Below, one piece after another: positions 14,741 to 21,970 of a DNA stretch of 23,149 nt (the first letter of the stretch is position 1; every line of letters begins with the position of its first letter). This DNA is from a bacterium (GTDB taxonomy: Bacteria; Bacillota; Clostridia; Christensenellales; UBA1242): contig JAILMD010000023.1 in the NCBI GenBank assembly GCA_024692805.1, forward strand, positions 1-23,149, read 5' to 3'. A program made the position numbers and the translations under genes. A model generated the notes under the pieces. That model did not search any database. It was not told the DNA's origin and worked only from the letters and a program-made list of their open reading frames with translations.

Positions 14741-16978
14741 GTGAAAAATATTGTAGAAAAAGATAAGAAAAAACACTTTTCTTTTAAAAAACTATTTATA
14801 TTTAGCCTAGCAATTTTGCTTGTTATTTTAATATCTTTTATCGCCTATTTTTTTAGCGTAACAAGTTCTGTGACCCTTAACATTAGCGCACTCAATGAAT
14901 ATGCTGGCGGCGAAATTAAATTAGTAACACAGTCGGGAAAACCTATTAACTCAAAGTGTTTTAACAATAGTGTTAATGTTAGCATCGATGAAATTAGTGA
15001 CGATGTTAAAAACGCCTTTATTTCTATTGAAGACAAGGCTTTTTATAACCATAATGGAATTAACCCAAAAAGAATAGTTGGCGCAATTATTGCTAACATT
15101 AAAAGCGGGAAAAACAGTCAAGGCGCTTCAACAATAACTCAGCAACTTATTAAAAACAGCCAACTAACTAACGAAAAAACTTTAAACAGAAAATTAAAGG
15201 AAATTAAACTCGCTCTAAACCTAGAAAAGCTTTATTCAAAAGACAAAATTTTAGAAATGTATCTTAACACAATTTATTTTGGCAATGGTTGTTATGGAAT
15301 TGAACAAGCAAGTTTATTCTATTTTTCAAAAAAAGCAAGTGAACTTACGCTTAACGAAGGCGCAATGCTTGCTGCGATTATTAACGCTCCAGGAATTTAT
15401 AACCCTTTAACCAACTATGATGCCTGCAAAAAAAGAAAAGATCTAGTTTTAAAGAATATGTTTAATGATGGCTTAATAACCAGAAATGAATATCAAGAAA
15501 ACATCAATAGCAGCGTTTCAATTAATAAAACCAATTCTGCTAACGCCTATTGTCTTGAAGTTATTAATGAAGCCTGCAATTTACTTAATCTTGACGAAAA
15601 TCAACTCAAATCTAAAAACTTAACTATTAAAACTAGTCTTGATGAAGAATTGCAAAATGAAATCGCAACAACAATTCTTTCAAACAATTTTTTACCAAAA
15701 GAAGATGTTTTAGTTTCATCTATCGTTATAGAAAATAAAACTAACCAAATAATTAGTTTTGCTTCAAACTCACATATGCTTGCTAGTCAAGTTAAAAGAA
15801 GCCCTGGATCAATTTTAAAGCCAATTTTAGTTTACGCCCCTGCCCTTGAATCAGGAAAAATTAGCCCGGCTAGCATAATTTTAGATGAAGAAGTTGACTT
15901 TAATGGATATCGCCCTCAAAACGCTAATAAACAATATTTAGGTTACGTTAGCGTTAGAACTGCCTTTAAAAAATCACTTAACACGGTTGCGGTTAAGGTT
16001 TTAGATATGGTAACAATTGCTAAGGCAAAAGAATTCGCAACCAAACTTGGAATAACTTTTAGCGAAAACGATAATAGCCTTGCCCTTGCTCTTGGCGCAA
16101 TGGAAAACGGAGTAACAATTTTTGACTTATGTAATGCTTATGTTAGTTTTGCTAACGTCGGAGAATTTGCAAATAATAAAATAATAAGTCAAATAACTGA
16201 TAATAACGGAAACGTTCTCTACCAGAAAAATTCGAATAAAAACAGAGTTATGTCTGACGCAACAGCCTTTTTAATTACCTCTCTTATGCGTGACACAACG
16301 CTAAGCGGAACTGCAATTAGGCTCAGTGACTTACCTTACGCAGTTTATTCAAAAACAGGAACGGTTGGAATAAAAAACTCATCAAACAATAGCGATGCTT
16401 ATTGCGTAAGTTTAACCAATGACCATACTATTATCACTTGGATTGGCGCTAAAAATAGTGGCGGTTTTTCAGCGAGCATTAATGGTTCAACATATCCAGC
16501 AACCATTAACAAAAAAATTCTAGAATCGCTTTATAAAAACGGAAATTACCCAATTGAAATAACTAAACCGGAAAGTGTTGTAAAACTTGATTATGATGCC
16601 GTTTTAGCCCAAAATGAGCATATTATAAGGCTTGCTAATCAATTCAGCCTTGATAAAGATAAAACAAGCGATTATTTTAACTCAAAATTCATTCCTGAAA
16701 CTAGCACAAGGCTTGGTTTTGAGGCTCCAATAATTAAAGCAACTAATGAAGATGGCTTGCCCCTTATAAGTTACCAAACTCAAAAAGGAGCAAGTTATAA
16801 TCTTTATGCTGAAACAAAAAATGGAGTAAGATTAGTTAATTCGGCTATTGGTGATAATAAAGTTGCCGAAATTTTAGATATTCTTGCTCCAAATAATGAA
16901 ATTATTGAATATTACTTAACAAGCTCGCTTTATGATGAAACAAAAACGAGCAATAAGGTTAAGTTTTATATTAGTTAA
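14741..16978 (+). CDS. Class A penicillin-binding protein (bifunctional transglycosylase/transpeptidase, PBP1-type)
   Basis: 745 aa, membrane-anchored by one helix (about 17-39) after a Lys-rich cytoplasmic start. Glycosyltransferase 51 domain: catalytic Glu97 in EDKAFYNHNG, QGASTITQQL (127-136), and Glu172 in ILEMYLN. Transpeptidase domain: Ser357-x2-Lys360 (GSILKP), S412-L-N414 and K538-TGT. All catalytic motifs are intact, so it should polymerise and crosslink peptidoglycan. The C-terminal 100 or so residues after about 640 look like an extra beta-rich domain. Start: GTG at 14741, chosen because no ATG occurs before the transglycosylase region and the membrane anchor follows directly; no Shine-Dalgarno is visible. 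Its stop overlaps the convergent thiI stop by 8 bases. Confidence 0.94.
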   Translation: MKNIVEKDKKKHFSFKKLFIFSLAILLVILISFIAYFFSVTSSVTLNISALNEYAGGEIKLVTQSGKPINSKCFNNSVNVSIDEISDDVKNAFISIEDKAFYNHNGINPKRIVGAIIANIKSGKNSQGASTITQQLIKNSQLTNEKTLNRKLKEIKLALNLEKLYSKDKILEMYLNTIYFGNGCYGIEQASLFYFSKKASELTLNEGAMLAAIINAPGIYNPLTNYDACKKRKDLVLKNMFNDGLITRNEYQENINSSVSINKTNSANAYCLEVINEACNLLNLDENQLKSKNLTIKTSLDEELQNEIATTILSNNFLPKEDVLVSSIVIENKTNQIISFASNSHMLASQVKRSPGSILKPILVYAPALESGKISPASIILDEEVDFNGYRPQNANKQYLGYVSVRTAFKKSLNTVAVKVLDMVTIAKAKEFATKLGITFSENDNSLALALGAMENGVTIFDLCNAYVSFANVGEFANNKIISQITDNNGNVLYQKNSNKNRVMSDATAFLITSLMRDTTLSGTAIRLSDLPYAVYSKTGTVGIKNSSNNSDAYCVSLTNDHTIITWIGAKNSGGFSASINGSTYPATINKKILESLYKNGNYPIEITKPESVVKLDYDAVLAQNEHIIRLANQFSLDKDKTSDYFNSKFIPETSTRLGFEAPIIKATNEDGLPLISYQTQKGASYNLYAETKNGVRLVNSAIGDNKVAEILDILAPNNEIIEYYLTSSLYDETKTSNKVKFYIS

Positions 16979-18131
16979 TCTTAACTTCTTTAATTGTTTT
17001 AATTGCTTCGCTAATAAGATGGTCAACATCAAGTTTACTTTCCTCAGCAATTACTTTATCTAGCCTTGGTTTTGTTAGAGGGTTTTTAGGAAGAAAAACA
17101 GTGCAACAATCTTCATAAGGAATTATGCTTGTTTTATAACTATTGATTTTTCTTGCTATTTCAATAGTTTCATTTTTGTCAAACGCAACAAGTGGCCTTA
17201 AAACAATACTATCCTTTAAAACGCTCTCAACAACGGTCATACTTTCAATCGTTTGGCTTGCAACTTGCCCTAGTGACTCACCCGTTATAATCATGTTTGT
17301 TTGCTCATCTTTTGCTACAATTTCAGCAATTCTAAACATAAATCTTCTAAGAAGTGTTATCATAAAATTAGGGTTACATTTTTTATGTATTTCTTCTTGA
17401 ATTTTAGTTACGCTAACAACTTTTAAAGTTAAATGGTTATCATATTTTGAAAGTATTTTAGCAAGCGCTTCAACTTTTTCTTGTGCTTGAGGGCTAGTAT
17501 AAGGAAAACTATGAAAATGAAGGCAAACTAAATTAACTCCCCTTTTTGCCATTAGGTAACCAGCAACAGGGCTATCAATTCCGCCTGAAAGAAGCAAAAC
17601 GCCTTTGCCAGCAGAACCAACAGGCATTCCGCCCATTCCTATAACTTTCTCAAGATAAATATATGTTTGGTTATTTTCCCTGATATCAACGTTAATTGTG
17701 TGATTAGGGTTAAAGCAATCAACGCTAAGGTTTGGGTTATTATCTAAAACAACTCCGCCAAGCATTTTTACTAATTCTGGGCTTTTAATTGGAAAGGTTT
17801 TATCAGCGCGGTTGGCTTCAATTTTAAATGTTCCTTTTAAACCTTTTGATAAACTAATAACAACGCTTGAAATTTGGTCATAATTATTAGCGCAAACCGT
17901 TGCAAGTGAAAATGAAACAATACCTGAAACATTCTTTAAGGCTTCGCTTATTTTATTCACATTTTTCTCATCAAAACCAGAAAGAATATATCTTCCTGAA
18001 GTGTGACCTAAAACTGCGCCAAAAGGATTAACTGCCGCTTTAATATTGCTTACTAATAAGTTTTCAAAAAAGCTACGATTTCTGCCCTTTAAATGGATTT
18101 CACCATATCTAATCAAAATTACTTTTTCCAT
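16971..18131 (-). CDS. thiI: tRNA 4-thiouridine synthase (tRNA sulfurtransferase ThiI)
   Basis: Adenylates U8 of tRNA and transfers sulfur from a cysteine desulfurase to give s4U; it may also supply the thiazole sulfur of thiamine. 386 aa: N-terminal ferredoxin-like and THUMP domains (about 1-165), then the PP-loop ATPase with SGGIDS (182-187). A C-terminal EDCCTVFLPKNP segment holds candidate sulfur-transfer cysteines. The rhodanese extension of the enterobacterial enzyme is absent, as is normal in Firmicutes. Start: the frame is open up to 18158, inside the preceding gene, but AGGA lies 5 bases before the ATG at 18131 and MEKVILIRYGE is the family N-terminus. It follows the cysteine desulfurase by 7 bases, its likely sulfur donor. 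Confidence 0.95.
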   Translation of the reverse strand: MEKVILIRYGEIHLKGRNRSFFENLLVSNIKAAVNPFGAVLGHTSGRYILSGFDEKNVNKISEALKNVSGIVSFSLATVCANNYDQISSVVISLSKGLKGTFKIEANRADKTFPIKSPELVKMLGGVVLDNNPNLSVDCFNPNHTINVDIRENNQTYIYLEKVIGMGGMPVGSAGKGVLLLSGGIDSPVAGYLMAKRGVNLVCLHFHSFPYTSPQAQEKVEALAKILSKYDNHLTLKVVSVTKIQEEIHKKCNPNFMITLLRRFMFRIAEIVAKDEQTNMIITGESLGQVASQTIESMTVVESVLKDSIVLRPLVAFDKNETIEIARKINSYKTSIIPYEDCCTVFLPKNPLTKPRLDKVIAEESKLDVDHLISEAIKTIKEVKIN

Positions 18132-18138
18132 ATTTATC

Positions 18139-19263
18139 CTAATGTTTAATTTTATCAATTTCTTCTTTAATTATTTTAGCAATGGCTTTAGCGTCATAAT
18201 CATATTGCGCTGAAAATGAAAATCTAACCGCCCCATCAACTTCAATTTTATTTAATCCCATTGATTCAAGCGTAACATTACCACGCTTTTTTGATGAGCA
18301 CGCTGAACCATTTGCAACCATAATCCCACGTTCGTCAAGAGCATATAAAAGTGCTTCGCCCCTAACGCCATAAAAACTAATGTTTAAAATATAAGGGCTA
18401 GTTAGCGTCCCGTTAATTCTGAACTCAATGTTTTGCGCCTTTAACTCGCTAATTAATTCTTCTTTAAATTTACTAACTTTAGCATAGTTTTCATCAAAAT
18501 TTGTTAGCCCAAGAGTTAATGCAACCATAAAAGCTGAAAATGCTGGGTAGTTTTCTGTTCCGCTAACCAAATCAAATTCTTGCCCGCCACCTATAATAAA
18601 TGGTTTTAACTTTAATAAATCACGAACATAAAGCGCGCTTGCGCCAATTATTCCGCCAATTTTATGAGCTGAAATCGTATAAAAATCAACGCCAAGGTCA
18701 TCTAAATCAATCTTAGTTTTTGCTAGCGCTTGAACGCCATCACTAAAAACAAGACAATTAGGGTTATATTCTTTTGCTAATTTAGTTATTCTTTTAATAT
18801 CAAAGATTTGGCCGGTTTCATTGCTAACATGCATGCAACCAACAAACCTAACGCCCTCTTTAAGTAATTCTTCATAATAATTATAATCAAAGTCTCCGGA
18901 TTTTGTTAAAGGAATAAATCTAACGTCAGCGCCGTTGTCTTTTAATTTTTTCGCTGGACCTAAAACGCTTGCATGCTCGCCACTAAATATTGCAACAATT
19001 CCCTTATTTTTAGGATTAATTGATGAAATAACAAGGTTATTTAAAAGCGTTGCACTAGCCCCAACAACAATTTCACCATTAGATGCGCCGAGCTTTTCTT
19101 TAAGCCTTGATTTAAGCATTTCATATTTTTTATGCAAAAGATTAGCGCCTTTATATTTTGCGCCCATATTATAGCCGTTTTCTGCTAAACTTAAATTAAA
19201 CTCACTAACCGCTTCAGGTAGCGGATGAGTTGTGCTGGCATTGTCTAAATAAATCATAATCAT
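18139..19263 (-). CDS. Cysteine desulfurase (NifS/IscS-type, partner of ThiI)
   Basis: 374 aa PLP enzyme turning cysteine into alanine and an enzyme persulfide. Visible: YLDNASTT near the N-terminus, HVSNETG (145-151), Asp175 (FSDGVQA), Lys201 in SAHKIGG as Schiff base, and catalytic Cys322 in NGSACSS on a loop followed by KKRGNVTLE. The segment GGGQEFDLVSGTEN differs from the common GGGQE-R-G-L-R-x-GTEN by losing both arginines. Start: a TTG at 19296 is in frame, but GGTGA lies 10 bases before the ATG at 19263, so that start is preferred; the ATG at 19257 is an alternative. Adjacent thiI suggests a dedicated donor for tRNA thiolation rather than general Fe-S assembly, since no iscU follows. 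Confidence 0.92.
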   Translation of the reverse strand: MIMIYLDNASTTHPLPEAVSEFNLSLAENGYNMGAKYKGANLLHKKYEMLKSRLKEKLGASNGEIVVGASATLLNNLVISSINPKNKGIVAIFSGEHASVLGPAKKLKDNGADVRFIPLTKSGDFDYNYYEELLKEGVRFVGCMHVSNETGQIFDIKRITKLAKEYNPNCLVFSDGVQALAKTKIDLDDLGVDFYTISAHKIGGIIGASALYVRDLLKLKPFIIGGGQEFDLVSGTENYPAFSAFMVALTLGLTNFDENYAKVSKFKEELISELKAQNIEFRINGTLTSPYILNISFYGVRGEALLYALDERGIMVANGSACSSKKRGNVTLESMGLNKIEVDGAVRFSFSAQYDYDAKAIAKIIKEEIDKIKH

Positions 19264-19301
19264 AAGTATTTTATCACCATTAGCGGTTTTTTGCAATAGT
19301 T

Positions 19302-19979
19302 TTAATTTACTAAACTAAACATTTCAGTTAACTCACCTGACTTTAGGAAAGTTTCTGGAATTTCGCCTAGAATAACGCTTTCGCAGATTAAAACTTCACT
19401 GTTTGTTAAAACTTTAATAGAACTAAACGGAATTATGACGTTAATATTACAAGAAACATAAAGATAAATTTTGTGTTGAGTTTGGTTAATTCCTGCGCTA
19501 ATAAACTTGCTTTCAAACCGGCAAGAAACGTCGCCATAAGGATAAACGTTTAATGGGATTTTTGGGCCAACGCCTGCAAGCAGTGGTATTCCACTAAAGG
19601 CACCAAGTGGAATTTTTATTGGAACTTTAACCAGTTCGTTAAGCGAACTTATTGTTACCCTTCCTATAAGTTTTGATAACGCGTTTATTTGAATAGAATT
19701 TGCCTGAATTAAACTTATTTTTCCACTTGAATCGGTTGTAACATTAACCAAGTCGTCATAGGTTATATTCTGATTCATTGCTTCAGTTATTGCTATATTC
19801 ATAGCCTTATTAGCGTAAACCTTAACTTGCGCCTGTGTTGTTTCAACTAAAAGCGGTGTTGCAAGTTTAGAAATATATAAATAAAGCAATAAAACAATAA
19901 GAAAAAAGACTAGCAAAATTTTCGCTACTCTTTTTCGTCTTCTAAAACTAATCGCTGTTATTGTTTTATATTTAGCCAT
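19302..19979 (-). CDS. yunB: Sporulation protein YunB
   Basis: About 225 aa. A basic N-terminus (FRRRKR) is followed by one transmembrane helix (about 22-40), then an extracytoplasmic domain. The family signature is clear: the KIPLGAFSGIPLLAGVGPKIPL stretch (from about 120), PYGDVSC, then AGINQTQHKIYL. In Bacillus yunB is transcribed in the mother cell under sigma-E and is needed for full sporulation; its biochemical role is unknown. Start: a TTG precedes the ATG at 19979 by one codon, and the ATG is preferred although no clear Shine-Dalgarno is present. It lies 33 bases after spoVAE in the same direction, so it may share the spoVA transcript or have its own weak promoter. Confidence 0.92.
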   Translation of the reverse strand: MAKYKTITAISFRRRKRVAKILLVFFLIVLLLYLYISKLATPLLVETTQAQVKVYANKAMNIAITEAMNQNITYDDLVNVTTDSSGKISLIQANSIQINALSKLIGRVTISSLNELVKVPIKIPLGAFSGIPLLAGVGPKIPLNVYPYGDVSCRFESKFISAGINQTQHKIYLYVSCNINVIIPFSSIKVLTNSEVLICESVILGEIPETFLKSGELTEMFSLVN

Positions 19980-20012
19980 CAATTAATTTTATGATGACTT
20001 AGTATTAATTAT

Positions 20013-20387
20013 TTAGTTTTTCTTTGTTTTTGAGCTAACAAATAGTGCAACTAAGTAACTTAGGCCAATACTAACGGCAATTCCGGCGCTTGTTGCAATA
20101 AGCCCACCACTTAACGCACCAAAAAGTCCATTAGTTTTAGCTCCCGTTATTGCGCCTGCTGCTAGCGCGCTTCCAAAACCAGTTATAGGAAGTGTTGCTC
20201 CTGCTCCTGCCCATTCGGCTATATAAGAATAGGCGCCAAAACCACCTAAAACTGCGCCAATCATTAAAAATAAAACTAAAATTCTTGCCGAGGTTATTTT
20301 AGTTGTTATTATTATAATTTCGCCAATCATACAAATTGCGCCGCCAACAAGCAAAACTTTAAGATACATAAGTAAACTCTCAACCAT
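20013..20387 (-). CDS. spoVAE: Stage V sporulation protein AE (SpoVAE, SpoVAEb type)
   Basis: 124-aa integral membrane protein with four predicted hydrophobic helices and the conserved segment GAGATLPITGFGSALAAGAI in the middle. It is part of the SpoVA channel of the spore inner membrane that takes up calcium dipicolinate during sporulation and releases it in germination. ATG overlaps the spoVAD stop by 8 bases, with AAGGAGAAGG just upstream inside spoVAD. Its sequence resembles SpoVAC (shared glycine-rich GAG/GGAGT-x-x-PI-x-GF motif), as known for the family. Confidence 0.95.
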   Translation of the reverse strand: MVESLLMYLKVLLVGGAICMIGEIIIITTKITSARILVLFLMIGAVLGGFGAYSYIAEWAGAGATLPITGFGSALAAGAITGAKTNGLFGALSGGLIATSAGIAVSIGLSYLVALFVSSKTKKN

Positions 20388-21402
20388 TAACCTTCTCCTT
20401 TAAGTTCATTATTTCAACAACATGAGCAACGCAAGGTATTGTTTCGCCCTGCTGGTTAAGCGTTGTGCTCATTAATGCACCTGTTGCAACTAAAAGCATT
20501 TTGTTAATTTCTTTATTTTTAAGCTTCTCAAATAAATAAGAAGAAAAAACAATAGCCGAACAGCCCGCCCCACTTCCGCCTTGAAAAGTTTTTTGCTCGC
20601 TATTAAATAAACTATGACCGCAATCCATATAGTTTTGACCTAAATAATAGCCATCTTTCATTAATAAATCTCTTAATATATCTGACCCAAGTTTACCTAA
20701 ATCGCCTGTTGCTATTATGTCATAATCTCTTGGTATTGTTTTAGTGTCAATAAAAAATGCTTTTAAAACCTGATAGGCGGCGGGCGCCATTGCGGCTCCC
20801 ATATTTGCTATGTCGCTAACCCCATAATCTGTTACCTTGCCAAAGGCTATTTTTGTTATTTTTGGACCATCACCGCTTCCTAAAATAACACAACCCGCCC
20901 CAGTTGCCGTCCACTGAGAATATGTTTGGCGTTGATTACCAAATTCTAATGGGTTTCTATATTGCCTTTCAGCCGCGCTAAAATGACTTCCTGTTAAACA
21001 TAAAACAGTTTTACCAACTCCTCCGCTCATAAGCCCCGAAGCAAGAGCAAGGCTTTCGCTCATTGTTGAACAAGCTCCATAAACCCCAATTAGTGGAATT
21101 TGAAAATCACGCGCAGTATAATTAGTTGAAACAAGTTGATTTAAAATGTCGCCCCCAATCATATAATCAATATCAGTTGGCTTTAACCTTGTTTTTCTAA
21201 GCGCTATGTTTATTGCGCGCTCAAAGAACTTTCGCTCAGCCTTTTCAAAACTATCTTGGCCGAGAGTGTCGTCGCTTGAATAGCCATCAAAATATTTACC
21301 CATTGGCCCATAGGCTTCTTTTTCCCCAACAAAACAACCCGTTCCAATTATTGTTGGTTTACTTACTAATTCAAAAGTTTGATCCCCTATTTTTCTATTC
21401 AT
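20380..21402 (-). CDS. spoVAD: Stage V sporulation protein AD (SpoVAD)
   Basis: 340-aa soluble protein with a thiolase/ketoacyl-synthase fold that binds dipicolinic acid and attaches to the SpoVA membrane subunits. Visible: IGTGCFVGEKE near the start, SFEKAERKF, IDYMIGGDILNQL, GVYGACSTMSESLALAS with a thiolase-position Cys, GSHFSAAERQYRNPLE, and TATGAGC. Length is typical. AGGAG precedes the ATG by 5 bases. It is the middle of the spoVAC-spoVAD-spoVAE set, the minimal conserved core of the operon in Clostridia. Confidence 0.97.
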   Translation of the reverse strand: MNRKIGDQTFELVSKPTIIGTGCFVGEKEAYGPMGKYFDGYSSDDTLGQDSFEKAERKFFERAINIALRKTRLKPTDIDYMIGGDILNQLVSTNYTARDFQIPLIGVYGACSTMSESLALASGLMSGGVGKTVLCLTGSHFSAAERQYRNPLEFGNQRQTYSQWTATGAGCVILGSGDGPKITKIAFGKVTDYGVSDIANMGAAMAPAAYQVLKAFFIDTKTIPRDYDIIATGDLGKLGSDILRDLLMKDGYYLGQNYMDCGHSLFNSEQKTFQGGSGAGCSAIVFSSYLFEKLKNKEINKMLLVATGALMSTTLNQQGETIPCVAHVVEIMNLKEKVNG

Positions 21403-21410
21403 AAAAACTC

Positions 21411-21875
21411 CTAAACAACTGCTAAAATTTGCAAAATATAATAAACTATTCCAACAATGAGCGAGTAAGCAACGCCATTAGCAATAACCGGCCCTGCTAT
21501 ATAGAACATTTTTGCTCCAAGCCCAAAAACAAGACCCTCTTTTTTAAATTCGATTGCGCAAGATGAAATTGAGTTAGCAAACCCTGAAATAGGAATAATT
21601 GTTCCTGCGCCACCAAACCTTGCAATTTTATCAAAAACACCAAAAGCGGTAAGTAAAATAGTTAAAGTTATAACAATAACGTTTATCCACGTTCCAATAA
21701 GCAAAATATCCATAAGCGGAAAATATGATTTAATTATGTCTCCACACATTTGTCCAAAACAACAAATCGCTCCACCAATTAAAAAAGCATGAAATAATGA
21801 TTTAAACCAACTTGCTTTAGGAGACTTTTGTTCAACATATTTTAAGTAATTTTGATTTCTCTTTTCGTTATTCAT
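21411..21875 (-). CDS. spoVAC: Stage V sporulation protein AC (SpoVAC)
   Basis: 154-aa integral membrane protein. A polar N-terminus (about 1-25) precedes several hydrophobic helices, with FGGAGTIIPISGFANSISS (about 87-105) as the family hallmark. In Bacillus SpoVAC behaves as a mechanosensitive channel for dipicolinate release. It is first gene of the sporulation transcript here, as no spoVAA or spoVAB is seen, which is normal in Clostridia. AGAGG lies 5 bases before the ATG. The 95-base upstream gap presumably holds a forespore sigma-factor promoter, but I could not identify one with confidence. Confidence 0.96.
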   Translation of the reverse strand: MNNEKRNQNYLKYVEQKSPKASWFKSLFHAFLIGGAICCFGQMCGDIIKSYFPLMDILLIGTWINVIVITLTILLTAFGVFDKIARFGGAGTIIPISGFANSISSCAIEFKKEGLVFGLGAKMFYIAGPVIANGVAYSLIVGIVYYILQILAVV

Positions 21876-21970
21876 AAAAACCTCTAAAAAGAAGTTTTAA
21901 CTCAAAAATTTATTTTATTCATTTTCATAAATAATAAAATTTTACGCAAAATAAACCAAAAGGAGTTTTT

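Noticed and set aside
19981..20010. Inverted repeat AATTAAT / ATTAATT between spoVAE and yunB as a terminator
   Set aside because: The arms are only A and T with a 16-base spacer and no T run, so this is expected by chance in AT-rich DNA.
21876..21970. Forespore sigma-F/sigma-G promoter before spoVAC
   Set aside because: AT-rich candidates such as GCGTA with a following GAAAATGAAT match the consensus too poorly to call. The promoter is expected but not demonstrated.
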